Source: an uncultured Bacteroidales bacterium
GTDB lineage: Bacteria; Bacteroidota; Bacteroidia; Bacteroidales; Muribaculaceae
Assembly (NCBI GenBank): GCA_902782465.1
Contig: CACZNH010000002.1
Span: 124,001 to 188,000, forward strand
Reading direction: 5' to 3'
Length of the DNA stretch: 64,000 bases
In this document: positions 32,871 through 40,602 of the stretch, one piece after another
Position numbering within the stretch: position 1 is the first letter of the stretch
Layout: each line of letters starts with the position of its first letter
Notes under the pieces: model-generated
The model's input: only the letters and a program-made list of their open reading frames with translations
Told to the model about the DNA's origin: nothing
The model's database searches: none
Program-made: the position numbers and the translations under genes

Positions 32871-33472
32871 TTAAGAGATTATTGGGCATCATTATGATGG
32901 GCGTTTTCAGCCTGACGATTCACGGCCAAACCATCGAAGGCTTTGTCAACGGCTTGCTGGAGCATTATCCCCAGGCACGCCTGCTGGACATCTACAAGTC
33001 CTGTTTTCAGGACTATATGGGCGCTGAGCACCTGGTGAGCGACACTGCCACCGTCAGGGGTTATCTGGAGCAGGAACTGGCCACTACCAGCGCTGATGAC
33101 CTGCTGCCGTGGTATTGGGAACCATGTGGCATCTACGGCAACTACGTGCGTGTGAACCTGCGTGCTGTTCACGAAGGTTGCATCACTGCCGACGACCTGC
33201 TCAATGCCTTCATTGCCAGTGCCAACGGCAGTGACCGCCCCAAGGTCGAGGACTGGGCCAGCCAGTGGCGCACCATCATCAAGGTCATCGACCTCATGAG
33301 CCTTGACCTGCTCGATTATCAGCAGGACAAGCAGTTCATCGAGGACGTGTTGGCGCAGGGCAAATATGCCATCAGTCATTCGCCCGACTACCGCGATGCC
33401 TATGCACCTCATTACCGCATCGTCAGTCGCGACATCTTCGAGCGGGAAATCGCACCACACCTGCCCAAGTAA
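32867..33472 (+). CDS. Secreted protein of unknown function
   Basis: 201 residues with a signal peptide (cleavage near IHGQ) and an all-helical-looking mature part, e.g. [20 protein letters not shown] and [17 protein letters not shown] motifs ([19 protein letters not shown]). The start ATGA overlaps the ligA stop, so it is translationally coupled to ligA although a secreted product has no evident tie to DNA ligation. Family not recognised. Confidence 0.75.
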   Translation: MIKRLLGIIMMGVFSLTIHGQTIEGFVNGLLEHYPQARLLDIYKSCFQDYMGAEHLVSDTATVRGYLEQELATTSADDLLPWYWEPCGIYGNYVRVNLRAVHEGCITADDLLNAFIASANGSDRPKVEDWASQWRTIIKVIDLMSLDLLDYQQDKQFIEDVLAQGKYAISHSPDYRDAYAPHYRIVSRDIFEREIAPHLPK

Positions 33473-33502
33473 CTGAAATCCCAATCAAAGTCAATAAATT
33501 AA

Positions 33503-33540
33503 GCGTCCCGCCGAGCATGGGGTGAACTCAGGCGGGACGC
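33503..33540. terminator. Stem-loop between convergent genes
   Basis: GCGTCCCGCC (33503-33512) / GGCGGGACGC (33531-33540), a 10-bp perfect stem with 18-nt loop. A second hairpin GCTCCC / GGGAGC is at 33551-33567. They lie between the ligA-linked gene and the serpin, which converge. Confidence 0.65.
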
Positions 33541-33630
33541 GCGGCTTGTTGCTCCCACGAGGGGAGCTCATCTATTACCGTCTTTCTTTATTGTTTATTG
33601 TTCATTCGTTCATTTTAAGGATGTCCCATG

Positions 33631-34872
33631 TCAGTCGCCGCAATAGGTGCCCATGAAGAAAATGGTGCCAGTGCTGTTCTCGACGATGTAATACACAAAC
33701 GGCTTTGTGGCGTGGAAGGTGCATATTGACCCGATGCTCATCGACCTGTTTGTCATCGCGCTAACCGTGACGGCGGCCGCCTTGGTTCCCTCCTCGTTGA
33801 CCTCGATTTTAGCCCTCTGCTTCATCATCGACACATACAGGTCACTGCAGTTGGCCATGTTGGGAAACTCGGCAAGCATCTTATTAAAGGTAAGTGGCAT
33901 GCCCATCGATGAGAGCGCGTCTTCAAGATAAGTCTCGCTGGTGGTGGTGAAACGAGGCATCAGGATGTCGACCTCACGGTTGGACATTTCATGCTGTTCC
34001 TCTTTCAAAGTCTGGGCCGAAAGGTCCTGGACGATGTCATCGATGGTGTTGCCATTGTGGGGCAGCAGCACATACATGCTGTAACCGTTGCTGCCGTAGG
34101 GCATGCACAGCATCTTGTACAGGCCATTCTCACCGTAGGAGGCATTTCCCTTGCGGTGCATCATCGGTAGCATGACGGTTGAGCCGTTCTGTTTGGTGAA
34201 GGTCCTGTCGCGTGTGGCTTCGGGGTCAAATTTGTGGGTCCATGAAGCCTTGAAGTAAACGGCGTTCAACAGGTACATGCAGGCCTCCATATCAAGTCTG
34301 TTAAGGATGCTGGGAATCATCCCGTTAGTGTGGCTGTTGCACCAGTTGTTGATGTAGTCCAGACTGTTGCCGCTGCTAAAGTCCAGCGCATCGGCTTCAG
34401 CCTTGTAATACTTCTGCATGTCGTACTGGTACTGCTGGATGAGGTTGATGCCACGTGCCGAATTGACGGTGATTAGGTTGGCGATTTTTACTGTCGCTTT
34501 AGCGTCAACTAGTGGGGCTTCGTCAATCAGCTTCTTGAAGTACTTGTTCGTTTCCAGCACATCGTCACCCAAGCCCAGCACGTCGCTAATCTGCTGGCGC
34601 GTATTGCCGTCGGCGCCCTCGTTGAGCATGCCCAACAAGTAGCTCACGCTCACGGGCGACAAGATGGTGCTGCTATTGCCCTGTTTCGACTTGGTGACGG
34701 TGCGGAACAGGTTGCAGGCGAAATCGGTGTTCCTGTCACACATCTTGCGTTGGGTTGGGGTCAACGAGATGTTCTTCTTCACAGGCGGCTCGCCGGCATT
34801 GATGATGAACGCCGGTAGCGCAGCCATCATCATCACCACAACCCATGTGCTATGTCTCCAATATTGTTTCAT
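33631..34872 (-). CDS. Serpin (serine protease inhibitor), predicted inhibitory
   Basis: 413 residues with a signal peptide, then the whole serpin fold (NTDFACNLFRTV opening; LNAVYFKASWTHKFDP; C-terminal TKPFVYYIVENSTGTIFFMG). The reactive-centre hinge EEGTKAAAVT (360-369) has the small residues needed for loop insertion, so it should be inhibitory. Counting from the hinge places P1 at Arg376 and P1' at Ser377, predicting a trypsin-like target. The loop is about 4 residues longer on the P' side than in alpha-1-antitrypsin. Probably secreted or periplasmic; compare miropin of Tannerella. Confidence 0.92.
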   Translation of the reverse strand: MKQYWRHSTWVVVMMMAALPAFIINAGEPPVKKNISLTPTQRKMCDRNTDFACNLFRTVTKSKQGNSSTILSPVSVSYLLGMLNEGADGNTRQQISDVLGLGDDVLETNKYFKKLIDEAPLVDAKATVKIANLITVNSARGINLIQQYQYDMQKYYKAEADALDFSSGNSLDYINNWCNSHTNGMIPSILNRLDMEACMYLLNAVYFKASWTHKFDPEATRDRTFTKQNGSTVMLPMMHRKGNASYGENGLYKMLCMPYGSNGYSMYVLLPHNGNTIDDIVQDLSAQTLKEEQHEMSNREVDILMPRFTTTSETYLEDALSSMGMPLTFNKMLAEFPNMANCSDLYVSMMKQRAKIEVNEEGTKAAAVTVSAMTNRSMSIGSICTFHATKPFVYYIVENSTGTIFFMGTYCGD

Positions 34873-34913
34873 TACCTTGTCTTTATAAAATGCAGAGAGC
34901 TAACAGCTGAGAT

Positions 34914-35525
34914 TTACCTGTGGTCCTTGTCGCGGTAGGGCAGAATCTCGCCATAGATGGTGATGGGCACACCGCCCGAGATGTAGGCCATGGCGCGTTT
35001 GCTGTCGTGGAACAGGGTGATGCTGACGTCGGCATTGACCGAACCGCTGATGAGCTGGTAACTAAAGTGTACGTCACCGTTCTTGCCATAGCTGAGGTGC
35101 TTGTTGCGCACCTTGCCCTTGCCGGTCCATCCTCCCAGTCCGTTCGAGCCAGGCCCGCTGGCGGTCAGGGCATACTGGATGATGCCGTCCTCGCCTTGCA
35201 CCAGGACAAAGTTGTAGTTGTCGCGGATGTCATAATGGCGGTAACCCATATTGCCGATTTGGATGTTGTCGGCAGTCAGGACAAAGTAGCCGCGGCGCAG
35301 TGAGTTGGACGCTTTGGCGAATGCCACTTGGTCGTTGTGCTCGCGCAGCCGTTTCTCGCGCTCCTTGATTTCCTGTTCGGTTTCCTGTACCGGTTCAGCG
35401 GGTGTGATGATGGAGAGCTGCACATTCTCGTCGCTCTCGATGTCAGGCTCTTCAGTCACGGTCTGAGCGCCTGCGCACAGCCCCATCGTGAGTATCACGC
35501 CTAGTGTTAAAAGAATCTTCTTCAT
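34914..35525 (-). CDS. DUF4251 secreted protein
   Basis: 203 residues. Signal peptide (cleavage near AGAQ), a charged linker (QEIKEREKRLREHNDQ), and the DUF4251 domain: YFVLTADNIQIGNMG, GPGSNGLGGWTGKGKV and the C-terminal AYISGGVPITIYGEILP. A Bacteroidota family of unknown function, usually secreted and single-domain. 41 bp upstream of the serpin in the same direction, so possibly co-transcribed with it. Confidence 0.8.
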   Translation of the reverse strand: MKKILLTLGVILTMGLCAGAQTVTEEPDIESDENVQLSIITPAEPVQETEQEIKEREKRLREHNDQVAFAKASNSLRRGYFVLTADNIQIGNMGYRHYDIRDNYNFVLVQGEDGIIQYALTASGPGSNGLGGWTGKGKVRNKHLSYGKNGDVHFSYQLISGSVNADVSITLFHDSKRAMAYISGGVPITIYGEILPYRDKDHR

Positions 35526-35587
35526 AAATGAGTATTTTTTAGTTTGTTATTGTTATGTCTTTTAGACTGCACTATTGAAAAATTGTT

Positions 35588-35595
35588 TAATTTTG
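35588..35595 (+). promoter_or_regulatory. -7 box TAATTTTG for the CPBP protease
   Basis: TAnnTTTG, 17 bp before the ATG at 35613. Confidence 0.65.
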
Positions 35596-35612
35596 CAGAG
35601 TAAAAATTCACG

Positions 35613-36515
35613 ATGATGATGGAGAAACGTTTCCCCTTGAAGTTGAGCACCAGGTTGCTCGTGTTCTTGAGTGTGTTGGCTTTGGGCCTGATTGTTGCTA
35701 CCGTGGCCATCGGATTGGTAGCGGATAGGGGCATGATGCTGATGCTTACCCTGCAGGACATCCTCTTGTTTATCGCTCCGGCGGTGGTGACCATGATGAT
35801 TCTCTATCGTCGTCCCTGCCATGCCATGACGATGGACCGTGTCCCCACCTGGAAGGCTCTGCTGGTCGTCGTAGCCTTCTATGTCGTCTCGATTCCGGCC
35901 ATGAACTGGCTCGTGACGGCTAACGAGGCCATGTCGCTGCCTGCTGCGCTCAGCGGTGTCGAGCACTGGATGCGGACCATGGAAGACAGCGCTGCCGAGA
36001 CCACCCGTCAGATTCTCGACATCCACACCGTGGGCGGGCTCATTGCCTGTGTCCTGGTCGTGGGCGTGATGGCGGGCCTGAGCGAGGAATTCCTGTTTCG
36101 TGGCGCCATGCTGCGCATGATGCAGGACAGCCGCATGAATGTGCACGTCGTCGTATGGATAGTCGCCATCATTTTCAGCGCTTTCCATATGCAGTTCTAC
36201 GGCTTCTTTCCCCGCATGATCCTCGGCCTGTGGCTGGGCTACTTGCTCGTGTGGACGGGTAGCCTGTGGGTGCCCATCATTGCCCATGCCCTGAACAACA
36301 GCACCGTCGTCGTCTTCAACTACCTCTCCAACGTCGGCATCCTGCCCGAGGGCTATGGCGACAACATCGGCCTCGCCCCCGACGGTTCTTTCCCCTGGCT
36401 GGCCCTCCTAAGCGCCCTCCTCAGTTTCGCCCTCGCCCTGTGGGCCGGCCGCTGGCTCCCCATGCATGGCAAAACAGAACCCGACAGGCGCAATGACTCG
36501 TCGCCCATCGGGTAA
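35613..36515 (+). CDS. CPBP family intramembrane metalloprotease
   Basis: 300 residues with about eight membrane helices. The CPBP/Rce1 motifs are complete: LSEEFLFRGAMLR (EExxxR), FSAFHMQFYGF (first His) and IIAHALNNSTVV (second His). Members cleave or bind membrane proteins; targets here are unknown. Own promoter, divergent from the DUF4251 gene. Confidence 0.88.
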   Translation: MMMEKRFPLKLSTRLLVFLSVLALGLIVATVAIGLVADRGMMLMLTLQDILLFIAPAVVTMMILYRRPCHAMTMDRVPTWKALLVVVAFYVVSIPAMNWLVTANEAMSLPAALSGVEHWMRTMEDSAAETTRQILDIHTVGGLIACVLVVGVMAGLSEEFLFRGAMLRMMQDSRMNVHVVVWIVAIIFSAFHMQFYGFFPRMILGLWLGYLLVWTGSLWVPIIAHALNNSTVVVFNYLSNVGILPEGYGDNIGLAPDGSFPWLALLSALLSFALALWAGRWLPMHGKTEPDRRNDSSPIG

Positions 36516-36829
36516 TCATTCAATATCATTTCCCACGTCCCGCCCTCGGTTGTGGCCAGTGGTCAGCTGGTGGTGATGCAACATGCGATGTGCCCTGTGC
36601 GCCGTGCCGGTGTGCTGGGCTTGCTCCGTAATAAAAGGGAAACCGCAGCCCCGTTGCGGTGCGATAGAGGGGGTTCAGCTCGCCCCGCTGTCCTCAACCT
36701 ACAATTCCTGTCATTGTTTTCATATTACAGGCTTCGCCCGTGGATAAAGGATAATGTTTAATGAAGGCTTCCATTTTTTCTTAATTCACTATCCATTACC
36801 CATTATGCACGGCGCCAGCCGTTTAAAGA
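36516..36829. other. Gene-free spacer between convergent genes
   Basis: 314 bp without a credible gene. It contains a short hairpin ACCGCA / TTGCGGT around 36644-36662. It could act as a terminator region, but no T-run was seen. Nothing else recognised. Confidence 0.5.
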
Positions 36830-37282
36830 TTACATCAGTTCGGTGGCGAAGTTGATGCTCTGGATTTCCACATCGAGTGTGCGTAGCTGCGATGACAGAT
36901 TGTCCAGTTGCTTGCCCATCGCCTTGACGTCGATGGTGGTGACATACTTGATTTCGCTGCGCGAGTAGCGCTCGCTTGATGCCGATGCCTGGTTGAAGAC
37001 CTCGCGCAGGGTGGCCACACGCTTGGTGAGCACGTCACGCTCGGCCATCAGCTGGGTTAGCGTTTTCTTGCCGCTCATGGCGTGCATATTGGTCACGTTG
37101 ATGCGGTAGATGAGTTCCTCCAGTTGCTTGAGGCAACTGTCCAGTTCCTTGAGCAGTTCCTTGGGCTCCTCGGCAGGCTGTTCGCCCTCTTGAACGCGCA
37201 CGTTGTTCAGAATTCGCGTCTTCAGCTGCTCCACTCTTGTCTGTAAATCCTTGCGGATACTTAATGCTTCAGCTAATTTCAT
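36830..37282 (-). CDS. DIP1984 family protein
   Basis: 150 residues, almost wholly helical and probably coiled coil. The opening MKLAEALSIRKDLQTRVEQL and the stretch LNNVRVQEGEQPAEEP are typical of the DIP1984 family, small cytoplasmic proteins scattered in Bacteroidota and Actinobacteria. Function unknown. No close neighbour on the same strand. Confidence 0.8.
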   Translation of the reverse strand: MKLAEALSIRKDLQTRVEQLKTRILNNVRVQEGEQPAEEPKELLKELDSCLKQLEELIYRINVTNMHAMSGKKTLTQLMAERDVLTKRVATLREVFNQASASSERYSRSEIKYVTTIDVKAMGKQLDNLSSQLRTLDVEIQSINFATELM

Positions 37283-37435
37283 GATGACTCTTTTTATTAT
37301 TTATTACTTGCTGCAAAGGTAAGCAATTTTATTCATTTGTGTTGAAAAAGCCCGGAAAGATGCTTCACCCATGCGGTTTCCTGGCTATCAGTTGATTTTT
37401 TCTCTAGATGGGTTGTTTTTTACGTAATTATGTTA

Positions 37436-37443
37436 TAATTTTG
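37436..37443 (+). promoter_or_regulatory. -7 box TAATTTTG for the dockerin/FISUMP gene
   Basis: TAnnTTTG, 49 bp before the ATG at 37493; a TTG-containing T-rich stretch lies about 20 bp upstream of it. Confidence 0.65.
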
Positions 37444-37492
37444 CACGTGATTTAAATATCTAGACATTATTTATGAAATTCTAAACATTTGG

Positions 37493-39262
37493 ATGATGAT
37501 GAACAGACTTACTTTTTTCTTGATTACGTTATTGTTGGCGATACCCTTGAACTGCTTTGCCCAGCCGATAATGCACGGTGATGTGAACGGTGACAATGTG
37601 GTCAACATCAGTGATGTCAACCAGGTCATCAATGTCATACTCGCCGGACGTTATGATTCCAGCGCCGATGTCAACAGCGACGGACAGGTCAATATTACCG
37701 ACCTCAATGCCATCATCGCCATTATCCTTGACTCGAATGAGAATCCTCCGGTTGACGAGCACGAGTGGGTTGACCTGGGCCTGGCCAGCGGCACCTTGTG
37801 GGCCACGTGCAACGTGGGTGCCGGCAGCCCTGAGGACTATGGCGATTACTTCGCTTGGGGCGAGACCGAGCCCAAGCTGGTCTATAACTGGAGCACCTAT
37901 AAGTGGTGTGATGGCGCTGCCAACACGCTAACGAAATACAACACCAGTAGTGATTTAGGCACGGTTGATGACAAAACGGAGCTGGAACCCGAGGATGATG
38001 CGGCTACCGTGAACTGGGGCCCGTCGTGGAGCATACCGTCGCATGAGCAGCAGCTTGAATTGGCTGAACAGTGTACTTGGACTTGGACGGCTCGTAACGG
38101 AGTGAATGGAGCGCTGGTCACTGGCCCTAATGGGAACACCATTTTCTTACCCGCTGCAGGCCGTTATACAGGTGACTCGATTCGCTCCGCAGGTTCATTG
38201 GGTTGCAATTTGTCGCGCAATGTCTTTGCCGAAGGCGAATATCGCGCTCACGGTATGCGCTTCCTTTCGGGCGGCGTGTACACAGGCCTCAACCCTCTCT
38301 TCCTCCGTTACTCTGGGTTTACCGTACGCCCCGTGCGCATGTCGCCTATCGTCGTCAAGCAGCTGAGCCTCGACCTGGGTGTAGTGACCGTCGGAGAGAC
38401 CCTTACCGGCAAACTGGACATCATCAATAAAACTATGGAGGACCAGACCCTGACAGTTACCGCTGATGCGCCGTTCTCGCTGAAGCAGCAAGATGTTAGG
38501 GCTTCGGGCATGACTGTCAGTCTGCCAGGCAACTCCAGCATCACGGTGGAAGTCATGTTCACGGCGACCGAAGTTGGCCAATTCAATGGCAACGTGACTA
38601 TCCAGAATCAGGCATTTGATGGGGGACAACGCGTTATCCCGCTCAAGGCAGGTGCCGTTTTGGAACACGAGTGGGTTGACCTGGGTCTGCCCAGCGGCAC
38701 GCTGTGGGCAACGTACAACATTGGTGCTACCAGCCCCGAGGAGTACGGCTATTACTTCGCTTGGGGCGAGATTGCGCCCAAGCCCAATGAAAGATATGAA
38801 AATGGAACGTACAAGTGGTATAACCGCGGCTACACGAAGTATTGTACTGACAGTTTTTGGGGCTATAACGGTTTTATCGACGGCAAGACCGAATTGGATC
38901 CTGAGGACGATGCCGCTACAACCAATTGGGGCTCGACAGCACGCATGCCGAGTCCGGATCAGGTAAATGAGTTGGATGATTGTTGTTCCTGGCAATGGAC
39001 GCAGATCAATGGCGTGAACGGTAATTTAGGTACCGGCCCTAACGGAAACAACATCTTCTTGCCAGCCGCCGGATACCATTCATACGGTGATCTCCGCTAT
39101 GCCGACTCGTCGGGCTACTACTGGACGCGCACGTTAGTCTCGACCAGGTCCCGCTTCGCCTATGGCATCTGGTGTAGCTCTTCTGGCTTCGTGTCTTCGT
39201 TTGACGAAAACGAACGCTATTACGGCTTCCCCGTTCGTGCCGTGCGTGTCCCGCAGCAGTAG
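37493..39262 (+). CDS. Secreted protein with dockerin-like repeat and two FISUMP domains
   Basis: 589 residues. After a signal peptide (cleavage near CFAQ) comes a type I dockerin-like pair of Ca2+ loops (about 27-80: DVNGDNVVNISD and DVNSDGQVNITD). Then two Fibrobacter-succinogenes-major-paralogous (FISUMP) domains (about 88-285 and 392-588), each opening EHEWVDLGLxSGTLWAT and containing YFAWGE. Between them is an Ig-like beta domain (about 290-388). Probably surface-exposed. The N-terminal dockerin position is unusual. No C-terminal type IX secretion signal was recognised. Confidence 0.82.
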   Translation: MMMNRLTFFLITLLLAIPLNCFAQPIMHGDVNGDNVVNISDVNQVINVILAGRYDSSADVNSDGQVNITDLNAIIAIILDSNENPPVDEHEWVDLGLASGTLWATCNVGAGSPEDYGDYFAWGETEPKLVYNWSTYKWCDGAANTLTKYNTSSDLGTVDDKTELEPEDDAATVNWGPSWSIPSHEQQLELAEQCTWTWTARNGVNGALVTGPNGNTIFLPAAGRYTGDSIRSAGSLGCNLSRNVFAEGEYRAHGMRFLSGGVYTGLNPLFLRYSGFTVRPVRMSPIVVKQLSLDLGVVTVGETLTGKLDIINKTMEDQTLTVTADAPFSLKQQDVRASGMTVSLPGNSSITVEVMFTATEVGQFNGNVTIQNQAFDGGQRVIPLKAGAVLEHEWVDLGLPSGTLWATYNIGATSPEEYGYYFAWGEIAPKPNERYENGTYKWYNRGYTKYCTDSFWGYNGFIDGKTELDPEDDAATTNWGSTARMPSPDQVNELDDCCSWQWTQINGVNGNLGTGPNGNNIFLPAAGYHSYGDLRYADSSGYYWTRTLVSTRSRFAYGIWCSSSGFVSSFDENERYYGFPVRAVRVPQQ

Positions 39263-39287
39263 CTGTATACTCAGATAGACGAAAATT

Positions 39288-40301
39288 TCATTTGTTGTTA
39301 CCGTCCATGATGCCGTGCCACAGGGCGTTGCGCAGGGTGCCAGCATCGTCGTCGCAGCGGTACTCCCAGTACATGGCGCCGCGCATGCCTTTTTCCTTGA
39401 TGAATCGGCACTTCCATGCCAGCGACTCGGCATCCTCATAGCTGCAGGCCATCTCGCCATCCTTGACCAGATAGGGTGCCTTGGCCACGTCGTCCCACAC
39501 GCGGGTGACATCGGTGCGCTTCACCAGGGCGCCGTAGGCGGTATCGCCAAAGTCCTTGACCGAGCGGCCGTAGAAGGGCACGCCCAGCACCAGCTTGTGG
39601 AGGGGCATACCGCCATCGAGGTGGGCCTGCAATGCCTCCTCGGCCGTCACGCGGCCCGACAACTCGCTGCGATACAGGGCGGCATGGTGGTAGGGTGGGT
39701 TGCCCACGTCATACATCATGATGTTCACCAGGTCAACGTAGGGCTCTATTGCCCTGAAATCGATGAATTTGGCATCGGCAACGGTGGCACACGACAACAG
39801 GTAGCTCTTGCCTAGGGCCTTGCGCAGTTCCCGCATGAGCAGCGTGAAGTTGTCGATGTCCTGGGGCGACGAGATGATACCCGCCTCGCTGCAGCTGGGA
39901 TATTCCCAGTCGATGTCGATGCCGTCGAGGTTGTAGTCCCTGACGATGCGCTTGCAGTCGCGGGCAAAGGCCTGGCGGCGCTCTTGGGTCGAAGCCATCT
40001 CGCTGAAGCCCCCGGCGGTCCAGCCCCCGATGCTCAGCACGATGTAGATGTGGTGGTCCTTCTTAAGCTCAACCAGCTGGCGCAGACGGTGAGGATACTG
40101 GATGATGACTCCGTCGAAGGTCTCGTTCACCTTGCCGAAGGCGTAGTTGATGTGCGTCAGCACCGAGCAGTCAGGCAGTTGCTTGAACTCATTCCATCCC
40201 GTGACATAGGCCGCCACAACAGGCCCGTCATCTTTGTGCTTGCCTGCCTGGACGGGCACCGCCAGTGCCATCAGGCACATGAATATCAGAATCCGGTTCA
40301 T
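39288..40301 (-). CDS. Glycoside hydrolase family 18 protein
   Basis: 337 residues. Signal peptide (cleavage near VQAG) and a TIM barrel with SIGGW (90-94) and the catalytic DxxDxDxE motif as DGIDIDWE (Asp126 to Glu133). The C-terminal GAMYWEYRCDD supplies the usual Trp strand. Acts on chitin-type or N-glycan GlcNAc-beta-1,4-GlcNAc bonds; chitinase and endo-beta-N-acetylglucosaminidase cannot be told apart from this sequence alone. Periplasmic or secreted. Promoter box TACCTTTG lies 28 bp upstream. Confidence 0.92.
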   Translation of the reverse strand: MNRILIFMCLMALAVPVQAGKHKDDGPVVAAYVTGWNEFKQLPDCSVLTHINYAFGKVNETFDGVIIQYPHRLRQLVELKKDHHIYIVLSIGGWTAGGFSEMASTQERRQAFARDCKRIVRDYNLDGIDIDWEYPSCSEAGIISSPQDIDNFTLLMRELRKALGKSYLLSCATVADAKFIDFRAIEPYVDLVNIMMYDVGNPPYHHAALYRSELSGRVTAEEALQAHLDGGMPLHKLVLGVPFYGRSVKDFGDTAYGALVKRTDVTRVWDDVAKAPYLVKDGEMACSYEDAESLAWKCRFIKEKGMRGAMYWEYRCDDDAGTLRNALWHGIMDGNNK

Positions 40302-40329
40302 TGGGCATAAATCGTTTGTTTGTCCGTCC

Positions 40330-40337
40330 CAAAGGTA
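40330..40337 (-). promoter_or_regulatory. -7 box TACCTTTG for the GH18 gene
   Basis: TAnnTTTG on the minus strand, 28 bp before the ATG at 40301. Confidence 0.65.
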
Positions 40338-40441
40338 CGATATTTCTCGTTAAAAGAAATCATTTGCTAATTTTTTTGATGGGAATTGTGATGATTGTCG
40401 GGAAAATGCACTAATTTTGCCTGTTGGCGAAGATAGGCGGC

Positions 40442-40486
40442 GTCAAGACATAAAAAAAGAATATTTCTTTTTGTTCTGTCCTTGAC
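40442..40486. promoter_or_regulatory. Extended palindrome upstream of sppA
   Basis: Outer arms GTCAAGACA (40442-40450) / TGTCCTTGAC (40477-40486) and an inner AAAAAGAA / TTTCTTTTT stem. It sits just before the sppA -7 box, in the 301-bp spacer between divergent GH18 and sppA genes, covering the -33 position. Candidate operator. Confidence 0.4.
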
Positions 40487-40492
40487 TTGCAC

Positions 40493-40500
40493 TATCTTTG
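40493..40500 (+). promoter_or_regulatory. -7 box TATCTTTG for the sppA operon
   Basis: TAnnTTTG, 102 bp before the sppA ATG, giving a predicted leader of about 95 nt in which nothing else was recognised. Confidence 0.65.
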
Positions 40501-40602
40501 TAGGTTAAAGTCGTGAGATGGACGGCGCTTGTTGCCAGTCTTGGATTAACGATTTGATATTAAACAGATTATAAATACAAACACAAAAATACTGTTACAA
40601 TT

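Noticed and set aside
36552-36761. 69-codon open frame in the CPBP-DIP1984 spacer
   Set aside because: No promoter, no recognisable domain and a random-looking composition.
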